Assembly: GCF_030163755.1 (NCBI RefSeq) | Contig: NZ_JASJOE010000010.1 | Location: 1-64,000 of the forward strand | DNA length: 64,000 nucleotides | Origin: Roseicyclus amphidinii | GTDB taxonomy: Bacteria; Pseudomonadota; Alphaproteobacteria; Rhodobacterales; Rhodobacteraceae | Direction: 5' to 3' | Shown: one piece after another, positions 1-10,420 of the stretch | Layout: every line of letters begins with the position of its first letter | Numbering within the stretch: position 1 is the first letter of the stretch | Program-made: the position numbers and the translations under genes | Notes under the pieces: model-generated | What the model saw: only the letters and a program-made list of their open reading frames with translations | What the model was told of the DNA's origin: nothing | Databases searched by the model: none

Positions 1-76
1 CCAGGACCTTGATGCACTGAACTTTCCGGGCACCCGAATTGTCAGCAACATCCAGATTGGTCTGCATCTGGATCAT
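1..76 (-). CDS. rplN: 5' end of ribosomal protein L14, runs off window
   Basis: Reading the minus strand from ATG at 76 gives [20 protein letters not shown] and then CIKVL, which is the N terminus of alphaproteobacterial L14; only 25 codons lie inside the window. A good ribosome binding site (GGGAG, about 80-90) precedes the ATG, as expected for rplN inside the spc ribosomal operon. The usual upstream gene rpsQ is absent. Instead the frame is open upstream and continuous with a sulfotransferase-like sequence. Only 39 of these 76 bases are G or C, much lower than the neighbours and typical of a highly expressed ribosomal gene. The identity of the peptide is secure; whether this is a functional gene here is doubtful, since it may be an assembly join. 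Confidence 0.75.
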   Translation of the reverse strand, partial: MIQMQTNLDVADNSGARKVQCIKVL

Positions 77-850
77 TTGGTTTCTCCCGACGTCCCGGAC
101 CGGCGCGGTGAAGAAGGTCGAGAGCGCCTTGCGGATCGGCTGGGCGTCATGGCCCTCGGGCAGGGCGGGGCGCAGCCGCCGGGCCAGCGCGAGGAGCAGC
201 GCGACCTGTTCGGCGGTGGGGGTGGGGTTGACGATCTCGTCGCCGCCCTCGGTCGCCCTGGGCAACAGCGCCGCGGGCAGGTCGAGAAAGGCGAAGGCGT
301 CGGCGATCAGGCTGCCGCCGTCGAAGCGGTCGGGGTCGAATTCGCGGACCTGCACGGCCTCGGGGCCGAAGACCTCGATGAAGCGCTCGATGGCGGGGAC
401 GTAGTCGAATTCGGGGCCCTGCGCATAGGTTTCGGCGAGGGTCGCGGGGGCGGCGATGGCCGATCCGGCCTTCACGCGCTGCAGGTAGAGCGAGGTGAAG
501 AGCGCGACATGCGGCCGGACGTAGAACTGGAGCCGGGCCCGATGCGGGCCGAGCCGGTCGAGCGCGGTCTTGAGCCGTTCGGGATCGGCGCCGATCATAT
601 GCTCGGAACTGAGCAGCACGCGCCCTTGCGGGGCGGCGTCGAGCGCCGCTTCGAGGGTGCCCCAGGCCTGCGCGCAGGCCTCGGGGGCGGTGGTGAACCC
701 CGCAAGCGCATGATGTCCGTTGCCGCGGCTGCCGAAATTCGGCAGGGCGACCCCGTGCGCGGCCAGATCGGGGGCAAGACGCGCCAGCCTGTGCTGGATC
801 GCCTTGGACCCGGTCTTGTGGATGCCGGCATGGATCTGGATCAGGCGCAT
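77..850 (-). CDS. Sulfotransferase-like protein, no stop codon before L14 sequence
   Basis: The frame opens with ATG at 850 and reads [19 protein letters not shown]. This resembles the 5'-PSB loop (h-G-x-K-T-G-[ST]) by which sulfotransferases bind PAPS. About 258 codons follow without any stop, ending ...[11 protein letters not shown] directly before the L14 ATG in the same frame, so the protein either lacks its own C terminus or is an artificial fusion. It lies 15 bp downstream of sucC on the same strand, where sucD would normally be expected close by. The family call rests on the N-terminal motif only. It could be a wider sulfotransferase or glycan-processing relative. Confidence 0.55.
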
Positions 851-865
851 GCGGGGTGGTTCCGG

Positions 866-2059
866 TCAGCCCTTGACCGCCTTGACGATCTTCTCGGCCG
901 CGTCGCTGAGGTTGTCGGCGGCGATGACGTTCAGGCCGGAGGCGTTGATGATCTCCTTGCCCTTCTCGACGTTGGTGCCCTCGAGGCGGACGACGAGCGG
1001 GACCTGGAGGCCCACTTCCTTGACCGCGGCGACCACGCCTTCGGCGATGATGTCGCAGCGCATGATGCCGCCGAAGATGTTCACCAGGATGCCCTTCACG
1101 TTGGCGTCCGAGGTGATGATCTTGAAGGCTTCCGTCACCTTTTCCTTGGTGGCCGAGCCGCCCACGTCGAGGAAGTTGGCGGGTTCCGAGCCGTAGAGCT
1201 TGATGATGTCCATCGTCGCCATGGCAAGGCCAGCGCCGTTGACCATGCAGCCGATCTCGCCGTCGAGGGCGATGTAGTTCAGGTCATACTTGGAGGCGGC
1301 CAGTTCCTTGGGGTCTTCCTCGGTCTCGTCGCGCAGCGCCGCGATATCGGCATGGCGGTAGACCGCGTTGCCGTCGAAGCCGAGCTTGGCGTCGAGCACC
1401 TTGAGCGAGCCCTCGTCGGTGACGATCAGCGGGTTGATCTCGAGCATCTCCATGTCCTTCTCGACGAAGGCTTTGTAGAGAAGGCCCATCAGCGCGACGC
1501 ATTCCTTGACCTGCTTGCCGGTCAGGCCCAGCGAAAAGGCGATGCGGCGGCCGTGGAAGGGCTGGTAGCCGCTGGCCGGATCGACGGAGAAGGACAGGAT
1601 CTTTTCGGGGGTCGCGGCGGCGACCTCCTCGATGTCCATGCCGCCCTCGGTCGAGCAGACGAAGGAGACGCGGCTGGTCTGACGATCCACGAGCAGCGCG
1701 AGATACAGTTCGCGCTCGATGCCCGAGCCGTCCTCGATGTAGATGCGGTTGACCTGCTTGCCCGCCGGGCCGGTCTGGTGCGTGACCAGCGTGCGGCCGA
1801 GCATCTTCTTGGCTTCGTCGGCGGCTTCCTCGACGGATTTGGCGAGGCGCACACCGCCCTTTTCGCCGGCGTCGGCTTCCTTGAAGGAGCCCTTGCCGCG
1901 GCCGCCGGCGTGGATCTGCGCCTTCACGACCCAGAGCGGCCCGTCAAGCTCGCCCGCCGCGGTCTTGGCCTCTTCGGCCTTCAGAACCACGCGGCCATCG
2001 CTGACCGGTGCGCCGTACTGACGAAGAAGTGCCTTCGCCTGGTATTCATGAATGTTCAT
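866..2059 (-). CDS. sucC: Succinyl-CoA synthetase (ADP-forming) beta subunit
   Basis: SucC forms, with the SucD alpha subunit, the TCA-cycle enzyme that converts succinyl-CoA, ADP (or GDP) and phosphate to succinate, CoA and ATP in the cytoplasm. The 397-residue product has the normal family length. It begins [19 protein letters not shown] (the ATP-grasp N terminus), has the conserved EINPLIVTD segment near residue 195-205 and the C-terminal CoA-ligase region with GGSATKEKV and [15 protein letters not shown]. The start at 2059 is chosen over an in-frame extension because the sequence from MNIHEYQ is universal. sucD is not in the window; it may lie beyond the left edge. Confidence 0.97.
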   Translation of the reverse strand: MNIHEYQAKALLRQYGAPVSDGRVVLKAEEAKTAAGELDGPLWVVKAQIHAGGRGKGSFKEADAGEKGGVRLAKSVEEAADEAKKMLGRTLVTHQTGPAGKQVNRIYIEDGSGIERELYLALLVDRQTSRVSFVCSTEGGMDIEEVAAATPEKILSFSVDPASGYQPFHGRRIAFSLGLTGKQVKECVALMGLLYKAFVEKDMEMLEINPLIVTDEGSLKVLDAKLGFDGNAVYRHADIAALRDETEEDPKELAASKYDLNYIALDGEIGCMVNGAGLAMATMDIIKLYGSEPANFLDVGGSATKEKVTEAFKIITSDANVKGILVNIFGGIMRCDIIAEGVVAAVKEVGLQVPLVVRLEGTNVEKGKEIINASGLNVIAADNLSDAAEKIVKAVKG

Positions 2060-2167
2060 GAAACTGTCCCGTCGTTGCTGGTGTTTCACTCGGGATAAGC
2101 ACAACCCACAGGCGCAATAAAACGGCAATCTGCCGCAGGACAGGGCTTTGGGCCAAAAAAGCGACAT

Positions 2168-2200
2168 TTGTGATCACAGCCAGAAATGCTGTGATCACAA
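2168..2200. repeat. GTGATCAC-type hairpin between sucC and pepT
   Basis: TTGTGATCACAGC at 2168-2180 is perfectly complementary to GCTGTGATCACAA at 2188-2200, with a 7-base loop. It lies in the 182-bp gap between the sucC start and the pepT stop, so it could end pepT transcription or act upstream of sucC. The same GTGATCAC core is found in a second hairpin at 9475-9517. No U-tract follows beyond what is built into the stem. Confidence 0.6.
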
Positions 2201-2241
2201 GTTTACGATGATTTCGGTATGCCGTCGTATGCCGCCGCGAC

Positions 2242-3474
<1,233 letters not shown>

Positions 3475-3537
3475 GGGGGTCTCCGGTTCGGTGTGGCGCG
3501 ATGAGGCGTCGGGCGCTGCGGGATGTCAACGGGGGGG

Positions 3538-3581
3538 CGAAAAACTGCAGTTTTTCGGGTTCGTTTTCCTGCAGGAAAACG
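3538..3581. repeat. Tandem palindrome pair, CTGCAG and CCTGCAGG cores
   Basis: Two perfect 20-bp palindromes stand 4 bp apart: CGAAAAACTGCAGTTTTTCG at 3538-3557 and CGTTTTCCTGCAGGAAAACG at 3562-3581. They fill the gap between the methyltransferase stop and pepT. The first is identical, base for base, to the palindrome at 48491-48510. As RNA each would fold with runs of U in the 3' arm, so a bidirectional terminator role is plausible, though this is inference. Confidence 0.75.
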
Positions 3582-3587
3582 CCCGCC

Positions 3588-4244
3588 TCACGCCCGGAAC
3601 AGGGCCTGCCCGCGGGGCAGGCGGTCGGGTTGACGGGTGGGGGCGAGGCCTGCGACCTCGGCCATGATGTGAAGGGCGCGTTCGGTGACGTGCCAGGGCG
3701 GCCTGTCGGGATGCGTGACCACGCCATCGGGTTGGCGGACCGGCCCGGTCTGCCCCTTGGGGGCGAGGAAGACGGTGAAGAGGATCACCCGCGGCGCGGG
3801 CCAGCGCGCGGCGATGCGGGCCAGCGCCTGCGCGGTCTGCTCGGGGGGCAGGTGGGTGAAGACGCCCCATGCGATCAGGTAGTCGACATGGGCGGGCAGG
3901 CCGGGAAAGGCGAACTCGGCATCCTCGACAAGCTGCCCCTCGGGCAGGCGGTCGGGGTCGGCCAGCTCGGCCTCGCGGCCGCGCAGCATCAGGGCGCGGC
4001 TGGCGTCGGTGGCGTGGTACTGGCCGGGGGCGAGGTAGGGCACGGCCTTGCAGCCCAGCCGCAGTGCGCCTGCGCCGATGTCCAGAAGCCGGTGGTGGGC
4101 TCGCATCCCGTGGGCCTGCAGGAGCGCCAGTTGCAGGCGGCCGGTTTCCTCCCAGCGGCCGCCGACGATGTCGCGGTGGCGGCCCTCAGCGAGGGCGCGG
4201 TCGTAGAAACCGGGAACGAGATAGGGGGAGGGGGGGCGCGTCAT
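3588..4244 (-). CDS. SAM-dependent methyltransferase, class I-like
   Basis: This is a 218-residue cytoplasmic protein with a class I SAM-binding loop, LLDIGAGALRLG at about residues 56-67, followed by an acidic turn (HATDASRA). A later CDYLIAWGVF-like segment (VDYLIAWGVFTHLPPEQ) corresponds to motif IV. The substrate cannot be told. The start MTRPPSPYLV at 4244 is preferred to a longer in-frame extension because the extension would run into the 3' end of mdh. It is the gene immediately downstream of mdh on the same strand, 43 bp away, separated by a GC-rich hairpin. Confidence 0.75.
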   Translation of the reverse strand: MTRPPSPYLVPGFYDRALAEGRHRDIVGGRWEETGRLQLALLQAHGMRAHHRLLDIGAGALRLGCKAVPYLAPGQYHATDASRALMLRGREAELADPDRLPEGQLVEDAEFAFPGLPAHVDYLIAWGVFTHLPPEQTAQALARIAARWPAPRVILFTVFLAPKGQTGPVRQPDGVVTHPDRPPWHVTERALHIMAEVAGLAPTRQPDRLPRGQALFRA

Positions 4245-4249
4245 GCGAT

Positions 4250-4279
4250 GCGGCGGCCCCGGATGGTCGGGGCCGCCGC
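4250..4279 (-). terminator. GC-rich hairpin after mdh
   Basis: GCGGCGGCCCCG (4250-4261) pairs perfectly with 4268-4279 across a 6-base loop just past the mdh stop. There is no U-run after it on the minus strand, so it is a weak intrinsic terminator or an mRNA 3'-end protector. It may let some reading continue into the downstream methyltransferase gene. Confidence 0.5.
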
Positions 4280-4287
4280 GGGTCTCA

Positions 4288-6156
<1,869 letters not shown>

Positions 6157-6465
6157 TCACAGGGGCGCGCCCCGTGGCGCGGGCGGCAGCGTTTCGAAAT
6201 AGCCGCCCGAGGCGATCAGGCAGGTGGTGCCATCTGCCGAGGTGATGGTGATGGTCCAGCTGCCGGTTTCGTCGGAGGCGAAGACCTCGACGATGCGGTT
6301 GCGTGGGGCGAGGCCGATCGAACGGACGCGTTCGCCGTAGCGGTTGCCCAGTTGCGCGACGATCTGGTCGCGCGCGCCGCAGATCATCGTGTGGGTGCCT
6401 TGTGCCATGGCGGGGCCTGCCGCGAGAGCGGCCAGAAGCGCGGTTGCCAGTCGAATGTGACCCAT
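6157..6465 (-). CDS. Small secreted protein of unknown function
   Basis: A 102-residue protein with a clear Sec signal peptide (MGHIRLATALLAALAAGPAMA, cleavage after about residue 21) and a mature domain of about 80 residues with two cysteines (MICGARD and TTCLIASGG) that could form a disulphide in the periplasm. I do not recognise the family. The pattern resembles small periplasmic proteins common in Rhodobacteraceae. It is convergent with the TSUP gene (6 bp between stops) and divergent from mcl2. Confidence 0.65.
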   Translation of the reverse strand: MGHIRLATALLAALAAGPAMAQGTHTMICGARDQIVAQLGNRYGERVRSIGLAPRNRIVEVFASDETGSWTITITSADGTTCLIASGGYFETLPPAPRGAPL

Positions 6466-6748
6466 GTCGGAGCCTTTCGTGCAGGGCGCGAGGACGGATG
6501 GTGACGGCCCCGTGCCGGTCTCGATCCATCCGCGCGCCCGGCACCATCCCGTGAGTCGGCACGTCCTGAGCAGGGTTGCGCCTGAAAGGTTAAAACGGGA
6601 TGAACCGACACCGAATTCGGCGTTTTATTTCGTTCCGAACGCTCCGCGCGCAATTTTTTTGCTGCGCCGCGGCATCCTGTGCCTTGCATCGCGGCGCGAC
6701 CTGTGGTCCCTCACGAGGCCAAAGCCGCCGCCATGAAGGACAAGGCCG
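6466..6748. other. 283-bp gap between divergent genes
   Basis: This gap must hold the promoters for the small secreted protein (minus) and for mcl2 (plus). It is AT-richer around 6598-6662, with a run of seven or more T at about 6654-6660. I see no convincing gene, RNA structure or paired -35/-10 boxes that I would place with confidence. Confidence 0.4.
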
Positions 6749-7615
6749 ATGGACCTGCGTGCCCGCCCCTACCGTTCCGTTCTCTATATTCCCGGCTCGC
6801 GCGACCGCGCGCTGGAGAAGGCCAAGACCCTGCCGGTCGATGCCATCATCTTCGACCTCGAGGATGCGGTGGCCGCCGATGAAAAGGTCAACGCGCGCGA
6901 CTTGCTGGCCACGCGGCTGGCCGAAGGCGGCTACGGGGGCCGCGCGCAGATCGTGCGGATCAACGGGATGGACAGCGCCTGGGGCGCGGATGACCTGGCG
7001 GCGATTGCCGCCATCGGGCCTGAGGCGATCCTGTTGCCCAAGGTCGCCTCGGCCGCCGATGTCGCGGCGGTTGCCGCGCTTCTGGACGCCATTCCGGCGG
7101 CGAAAGACACCGCGATCTGGGCGATGATGGAGACGCCCGAGGGCGTCCTGAACGCCGCCGAGATTGCGGGCGCGCCGCGGATGGCGGGCTTCGTGATGGG
7201 CACCAACGACCTGGCCAAGGAGCTGGGCTGCCGCACGCGGGGCGCGATGCACATGGCGTTGCAGCATTGCCTGCTGGCGGCGCGGGCGGCGGGCATCGTC
7301 TGCGTCGACGGGGTCTACAACGCCTTCAAGGACGAAGAGGGGCTTGCCGCCGAATGCGCCGAGGGGCGCGATTTCGGCTTTGACGGCAAGACGCTGATCC
7401 ACCCCGCGCAGGTGGCCATCGCCAACGCGGCCTTTGCGCCCTCGGAAGACGAGATCGCGCTCGCCCGCCGCCAGATCGCCGCCTATGAAGAGGCGATGGC
7501 GCAGGGGCAGGGGGTTGCCGTGGTGGACGGCAAGATCGTGGAAAACCTGCATGTGGACACGGCGCGCGCGACGCTCGCCAAGGCAGAGGCAATCGCCGAA
7601 AGGGAGGCCGCGTGA
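6749..7615 (+). CDS. mcl2: (3S)-malyl-CoA thioesterase, HpcH/CitE family
   Basis: The enzyme hydrolyses (3S)-malyl-CoA to malate and CoA in the ethylmalonyl-CoA pathway, the second half of what malate synthase does in one step. The 288-residue protein is shorter than Mcl1 lyases (about 318) and matches Rhodobacter Mcl2 closely. It has FRSVLYIPGS-like YRSVLYIPGSRDRALEKA at the start, the metal/phosphate segment IIFDLEDAVAADEK, AMMETPEGVLNAAEI, GTNDLAKEL, and the C-terminal VVDGKIVENLH. The gene order mcl2-nnrU-DUF1737-mch-sdh supports this over citrate lyase beta. Its stop overlaps the next start. Confidence 0.88.
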   Translation: MDLRARPYRSVLYIPGSRDRALEKAKTLPVDAIIFDLEDAVAADEKVNARDLLATRLAEGGYGGRAQIVRINGMDSAWGADDLAAIAAIGPEAILLPKVASAADVAAVAALLDAIPAAKDTAIWAMMETPEGVLNAAEIAGAPRMAGFVMGTNDLAKELGCRTRGAMHMALQHCLLAARAAGIVCVDGVYNAFKDEEGLAAECAEGRDFGFDGKTLIHPAQVAIANAAFAPSEDEIALARRQIAAYEEAMAQGQGVAVVDGKIVENLHVDTARATLAKAEAIAEREAA

Positions 7616-8172
7616 TGGGTTTCATTCTTCTGATCCTGGGGATCGTGCTGTTCGTGGGGGCGCATTGGTTCAAGCGCCTGTCGCCCGACAGCCGCGCCGC
7701 GATGGGCGAGGCCAAGGGCAAGGGCATCATGGCCGTGGTCATGCTGGCCGGTCTGATCCTGCTGATCATCGGCTACCGCAACGCGGGCTTCGTGAATGTC
7801 TGGGTGCCGCCCGCCTTCATGACGCATATCGCCAATCTGCTGGTTCTGATCGGCTTCTGGTTCTTCGCCCTCTCCTCGATCCCCGGCACGATGTCGGCGC
7901 GGGTGCGGCACAAGCAGCTGACGGGCGTCAAGGCCTGGGCGGTGGGACACCTGCTGGTGAACGGCGATCTCGCCTCGATCCTCCTGTTCGGGTCGATGCT
8001 GGCCTGGGCTGTGGTGTCGGTCATCCTGATCAACAAGGCGCAGCCGACATGGGAGCGCCCGGCGAATGCCAGCGTGAAGAACGACGGCATCGCCCTTGTC
8101 GTGGCGCTGGTGCTTTATGGCGTGGTGGCTGCGATCCACACCTGGCTGGGTTACTATCCTTTCCCGATGTGA
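7615..8172 (+). CDS. nnrU: NnrU family membrane protein
   Basis: A 185-residue inner-membrane protein with about five hydrophobic segments. It has the NnrU signature near its start, LGIVLFVGAHWFKRLSPDSRAAMG, with GAHxxKRL conserved. NnrU was named in Rhodobacter for a link to nitric-oxide metabolism, but its biochemical role is unsettled. No denitrification gene lies nearby. The ATG at 7615 overlaps the mcl2 TGA, so it is translationally coupled to mcl2. An alternative GTG three bases upstream would add one residue. Confidence 0.8.
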   Translation: MGFILLILGIVLFVGAHWFKRLSPDSRAAMGEAKGKGIMAVVMLAGLILLIIGYRNAGFVNVWVPPAFMTHIANLLVLIGFWFFALSSIPGTMSARVRHKQLTGVKAWAVGHLLVNGDLASILLFGSMLAWAVVSVILINKAQPTWERPANASVKNDGIALVVALVLYGVVAAIHTWLGYYPFPM

Positions 8173-8179
8173 GGGCCTC

Positions 8180-8383
8180 ATGAAGATCTATCGCTTGCTG
8201 ACCGAGGATGACACCTCGGCCTTCTGCCACAAGGTGTCCGACGCCCTGTCGAAGGGCTGGGCGCTGCATGGCGACCCGGTCATGTCCTTCGATGCCGCGC
8301 GCGGCGTGATGCGCTGCGGGCAGGCCGTGGTGAAGGACATCGACGCCCCCTACCACCCCGACATGAAGCTGGGAGAGCAGTGA
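8180..8383 (+). CDS. DUF1737 small protein
   Basis: A 67-residue cytoplasmic protein, MKIYRLLTEDDTSAFCHKVS..., typical of DUF1737: an N-terminal beta strand, then KVSDALSKGWALHGDPVMSFD and CGQAVVKDI. The function is unknown. The ATG at 8180 lies 7 bp after the nnrU stop, and the stop almost abuts mch, so the protein is made within the mcl2-mch operon. The family is often used as a small partner domain in alphaproteobacteria, but no partner can be inferred here beyond the operon. Confidence 0.8.
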   Translation: MKIYRLLTEDDTSAFCHKVSDALSKGWALHGDPVMSFDAARGVMRCGQAVVKDIDAPYHPDMKLGEQ

Positions 8384-8385
8384 CC

Positions 8386-9441
8386 ATGCCCAAGGATCAG
8401 CGCAGCGCGTCCAAGACCAACCCCGGCCGTTTCTTCGAGGATTACAGCGTCGGGCAGGTGATCGAGCATGCGGTGCCGCGCACGGTCTCGGGCGGGGAGC
8501 GGGCGCTTTATCACGCGCTCTACCCGGCGCGGCACGCGATCCAGTCCTCGGACGAGTTCGCGCGGGCCTGCGGGCTGCACGAAAGCCCGATGGACGACAT
8601 GATCACCTTTCATACGGTGTTCGGGAAAACGGTGCCCGATGTCTCGCTGAACGCGGTGGCCAATCTCGGCTATGCCGAGGGGCGGTTCCATCGCCCGGTC
8701 TGGCCCGGCGACACGCTGCGGGCGCGGTCCGAGGTGATCGGGCTGAAGCAGAACTCGAGCGGGAAGACCGGCGTCGTCTACGTGCGGACCGAGGGGCACA
8801 ACCAGCGCGGCGAGCTGGTGCTGGAGTACGTGCGCTGGGTGATGGTGCGCAAGAACGACGTTGAGGCGCCCGCGCCCGAGGCGGTGGTGCCCGAACTGTC
8901 GCGCGTCGTCGATCCGGCCACGCTGATCCTGCCCGAGGGGCTGGATTTCTCGGGCTATGACTGCACGCTGGCCGGTGAGCCGCACCGCCTTGGCGATTAC
9001 GCGGTGGGCGAGGTCATCGACCATGTCGATGGCGTGACCATCGAGGAAGCCGAACACATGATGGCCACGCGGCTGTGGCAGAACACGTCGAAGACGCATT
9101 TCGACGTGACCCCGCGCGCCGACCGGCGGCGGCTGATCTACGGCGGGCACGTCATGTCGATGGCGCGCGCGCTGAGTTTCAACGGGCTGGCCAACGCGCA
9201 GATGATCGTGGCGATCAACGGCGGCAGCCATGCCAACCCCTGTTTCGCGGGCGACACGCTGCGGGCCTGGTCCGAGGTGCTGGACACCGCCGAGACCGCC
9301 GCGCCCGGCGTCGGTGCGATCCGGCTGCGGCTCGTGGCGGTGAACGAGGATCGCCGGGTGGGAGAACTGAAGGATGCGGAGGGCAAATACCTGCCGCATG
9401 TGCTGCTCGACCTCGATTACTGGGCGCTGATGCCGCTTTGA
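8386..9441 (+). CDS. mch: Mesaconyl-CoA hydratase, tandem MaoC fold
   Basis: Mch hydrates mesaconyl-CoA to beta-methylmalyl-CoA in the ethylmalonyl-CoA pathway. The 351-residue protein is a double hot-dog hydratase. The first half has KTNPGRFFEDYSVGQVIEHA, HTVFGKTVPDVSLNAVANLGY and YPGDT-like WPGDTLRARSEV. The second half has YAVGEVIDHVDGVTIEEAEHM and the active-site stretch IYGGHVMSMARALSFNGLANA. These match Rhodobacter Mch. The start MPKDQRS at 8386 is 10 bases from GGGAG; a GTG at 8380 is an alternative that would overlap the DUF1737 stop. Confidence 0.9.
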   Translation: MPKDQRSASKTNPGRFFEDYSVGQVIEHAVPRTVSGGERALYHALYPARHAIQSSDEFARACGLHESPMDDMITFHTVFGKTVPDVSLNAVANLGYAEGRFHRPVWPGDTLRARSEVIGLKQNSSGKTGVVYVRTEGHNQRGELVLEYVRWVMVRKNDVEAPAPEAVVPELSRVVDPATLILPEGLDFSGYDCTLAGEPHRLGDYAVGEVIDHVDGVTIEEAEHMMATRLWQNTSKTHFDVTPRADRRRLIYGGHVMSMARALSFNGLANAQMIVAINGGSHANPCFAGDTLRAWSEVLDTAETAAPGVGAIRLRLVAVNEDRRVGELKDAEGKYLPHVLLDLDYWALMPL

Positions 9442-9444
9442 ACA

Positions 9445-9475
9445 CGGCCCGGCAGGGATATCCCCTGTCGGGCCG
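9445..9475 (+). terminator. Terminator hairpin after mch
   Basis: A 13-bp stem with one G-U pair (9445-9457 with 9463-9475) and a 5-base loop begins 4 bp after the mch stop. GGCTTT follows and is itself the first arm of a second hairpin. It should separate the mcl2-mch operon from sdh. Confidence 0.6.
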
Positions 9476-9517
9476 GCTTTCGTGATCACACTTTTTGTAT
9501 CTGTGATCACGAAAGCC
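9475..9517. repeat. GTGATCAC-type hairpin before sdhC
   Basis: GGCTTTCGTGATCACA at 9475-9490 is perfectly complementary to 9502-9517, giving a 16-bp stem and an 11-base loop rich in T. It follows directly on the mch terminator and shares the GTGATCAC core of the hairpin at 2168. A second intrinsic terminator or a regulator site are both possible. Confidence 0.6.
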
Positions 9518-9570
9518 GCATCTGCGGCGTTAAGACCCAAGTCACCCCGTGAAATCGTCCGGGCAACCCC

Positions 9571-9598
9571 GTGACAGGCATGTAAAACTCGCTATTCA
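9571..9598 (+). promoter_or_regulatory. Candidate sdh operon promoter
   Basis: GTGACA at 9571-9576 and TATTCA at 9593-9598, 16 bp apart, form a reasonable housekeeping -35/-10 pair 49 bp before the sdhC ATG and downstream of two hairpins that would block read-through. Based on box similarity only. Confidence 0.35.
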
Positions 9599-9646
9599 TT
9601 ACGGCGACAACCGCCAGACCTTGAACAACCGGAAGGGTCCTTAGCC

Positions 9647-10030
9647 ATGGCCGACGTGAACCGGGGGAACCGGCCGCTTTCCCCGCATCTGCAGATCTAC
9701 CGTCCGCAGCTCAACTCCATCACCTCGATCTTCGTGCGCATCACCGGCAACGGGCTGATCGTGGGCGCGATCCTTGTCGTGTGGTGGCTGATGGCCGCCG
9801 CCAGCGGCGCCGCCTATTTCGAAACGATCGACGGGCTGATCACCTCGGTCCTGGGCGACATCGTGATGTCGCTGTCGGTGCTGGCGCTGTGGTATCACGC
9901 GCTGGGCGGCGTGCGGCACCTGGTCTGGGACACGGGCCGCGGCCTCGACGTCGAAACCTCGGACAAGATGGGCTGGGCGATGATCATCGGATCGGTCGCG
10001 CTGACCTTCCTGACCCTCATCGCGATCTGA
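9647..10030 (+). CDS. sdhC: Succinate dehydrogenase cytochrome b556 subunit
   Basis: SdhC is one of two membrane anchors of succinate dehydrogenase (complex II); it binds haem b and quinone. The 127-residue protein has the family start NRPLSPHLQIYRPQLNSITSI, with the quinone-site Ser/Arg in SITSIFVRITG, and three membrane helices. The haem-ligand region LWYHALGGVRHLVWD is at about residues 83-97. First gene of sdhC-D-A-x-y-B. Confidence 0.95.
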   Translation: MADVNRGNRPLSPHLQIYRPQLNSITSIFVRITGNGLIVGAILVVWWLMAAASGAAYFETIDGLITSVLGDIVMSLSVLALWYHALGGVRHLVWDTGRGLDVETSDKMGWAMIIGSVALTFLTLIAI

Positions 10031-10041
10031 CGGAGGATCCC

Positions 10042-10413
10042 ATGGCCTACATGACCGACCGCAAGCGCGTCACGGGTCTCGGCTCGGCCAAGACCGGGAC
10101 GGAGCATCACTGGACGATGACCGTCACCTCGGTGGCGCTGCTGATCCTGACCCCCTTCTTTCTCGGCATCGTCGGCGGCCTCTTGGGCCAGCCCCATGCC
10201 GAGGTGGTGGCCAGCCTGTCGCGCCCGATCCCGGCGCTGATCGTGGCGGCCTACTTGGTGGTGGGGATGCACCACATGCGCCTGGGCATGCAGGTGCTGA
10301 TCGAGGACTATATCCGCGGGCTTGGCCGCAAGATCGGCCTGATCGCCACGACCATCCTCTGCTACGGGCTTGCCGCGGGCGGTGTCGTGGCGCTGGCGCA
10401 GATTGCACTTTGA
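10042..10413 (+). CDS. sdhD: Succinate dehydrogenase membrane anchor subunit
   Basis: This is the second membrane anchor of complex II: 123 residues, three hydrophobic helices, with the conserved loop [18 protein letters not shown] at about residues 73-90 that carries the haem-side His. The ATG at 10042 follows a GGAGG site and stands 11 bp after sdhC. It is of the alphaproteobacterial type that starts with a soluble [23 protein letters not shown] segment. Confidence 0.93.
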   Translation: MAYMTDRKRVTGLGSAKTGTEHHWTMTVTSVALLILTPFFLGIVGGLLGQPHAEVVASLSRPIPALIVAAYLVVGMHHMRLGMQVLIEDYIRGLGRKIGLIATTILCYGLAAGGVVALAQIAL

Positions 10414-10420
10414 GGATCCG

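Noticed and set aside
77-2098. Long plus-strand open frame of 673 codons opposite sucC and the sulfotransferase-like gene
   Set aside because: It is the codon-phase mirror of the minus-strand genes in high-GC DNA; its translation is low-complexity (Gly, Arg, Asp, Glu rich) with no recognisable domain, while sucC on the other strand is certain.
3538-3581. Inverted repeats as ends of an insertion sequence
   Set aside because: No transposase lies between any two copies of the palindromes and the enclosed genes are ordinary housekeeping genes; no target duplication was seen.
6749-7615. Citrate lyase beta subunit or Mcl1 malyl-CoA lyase
   Set aside because: The length (288), motif details and location beside mch and sdh fit Mcl2 thioesterase; citrate lyase alpha and gamma genes are absent and Mcl1 is longer.
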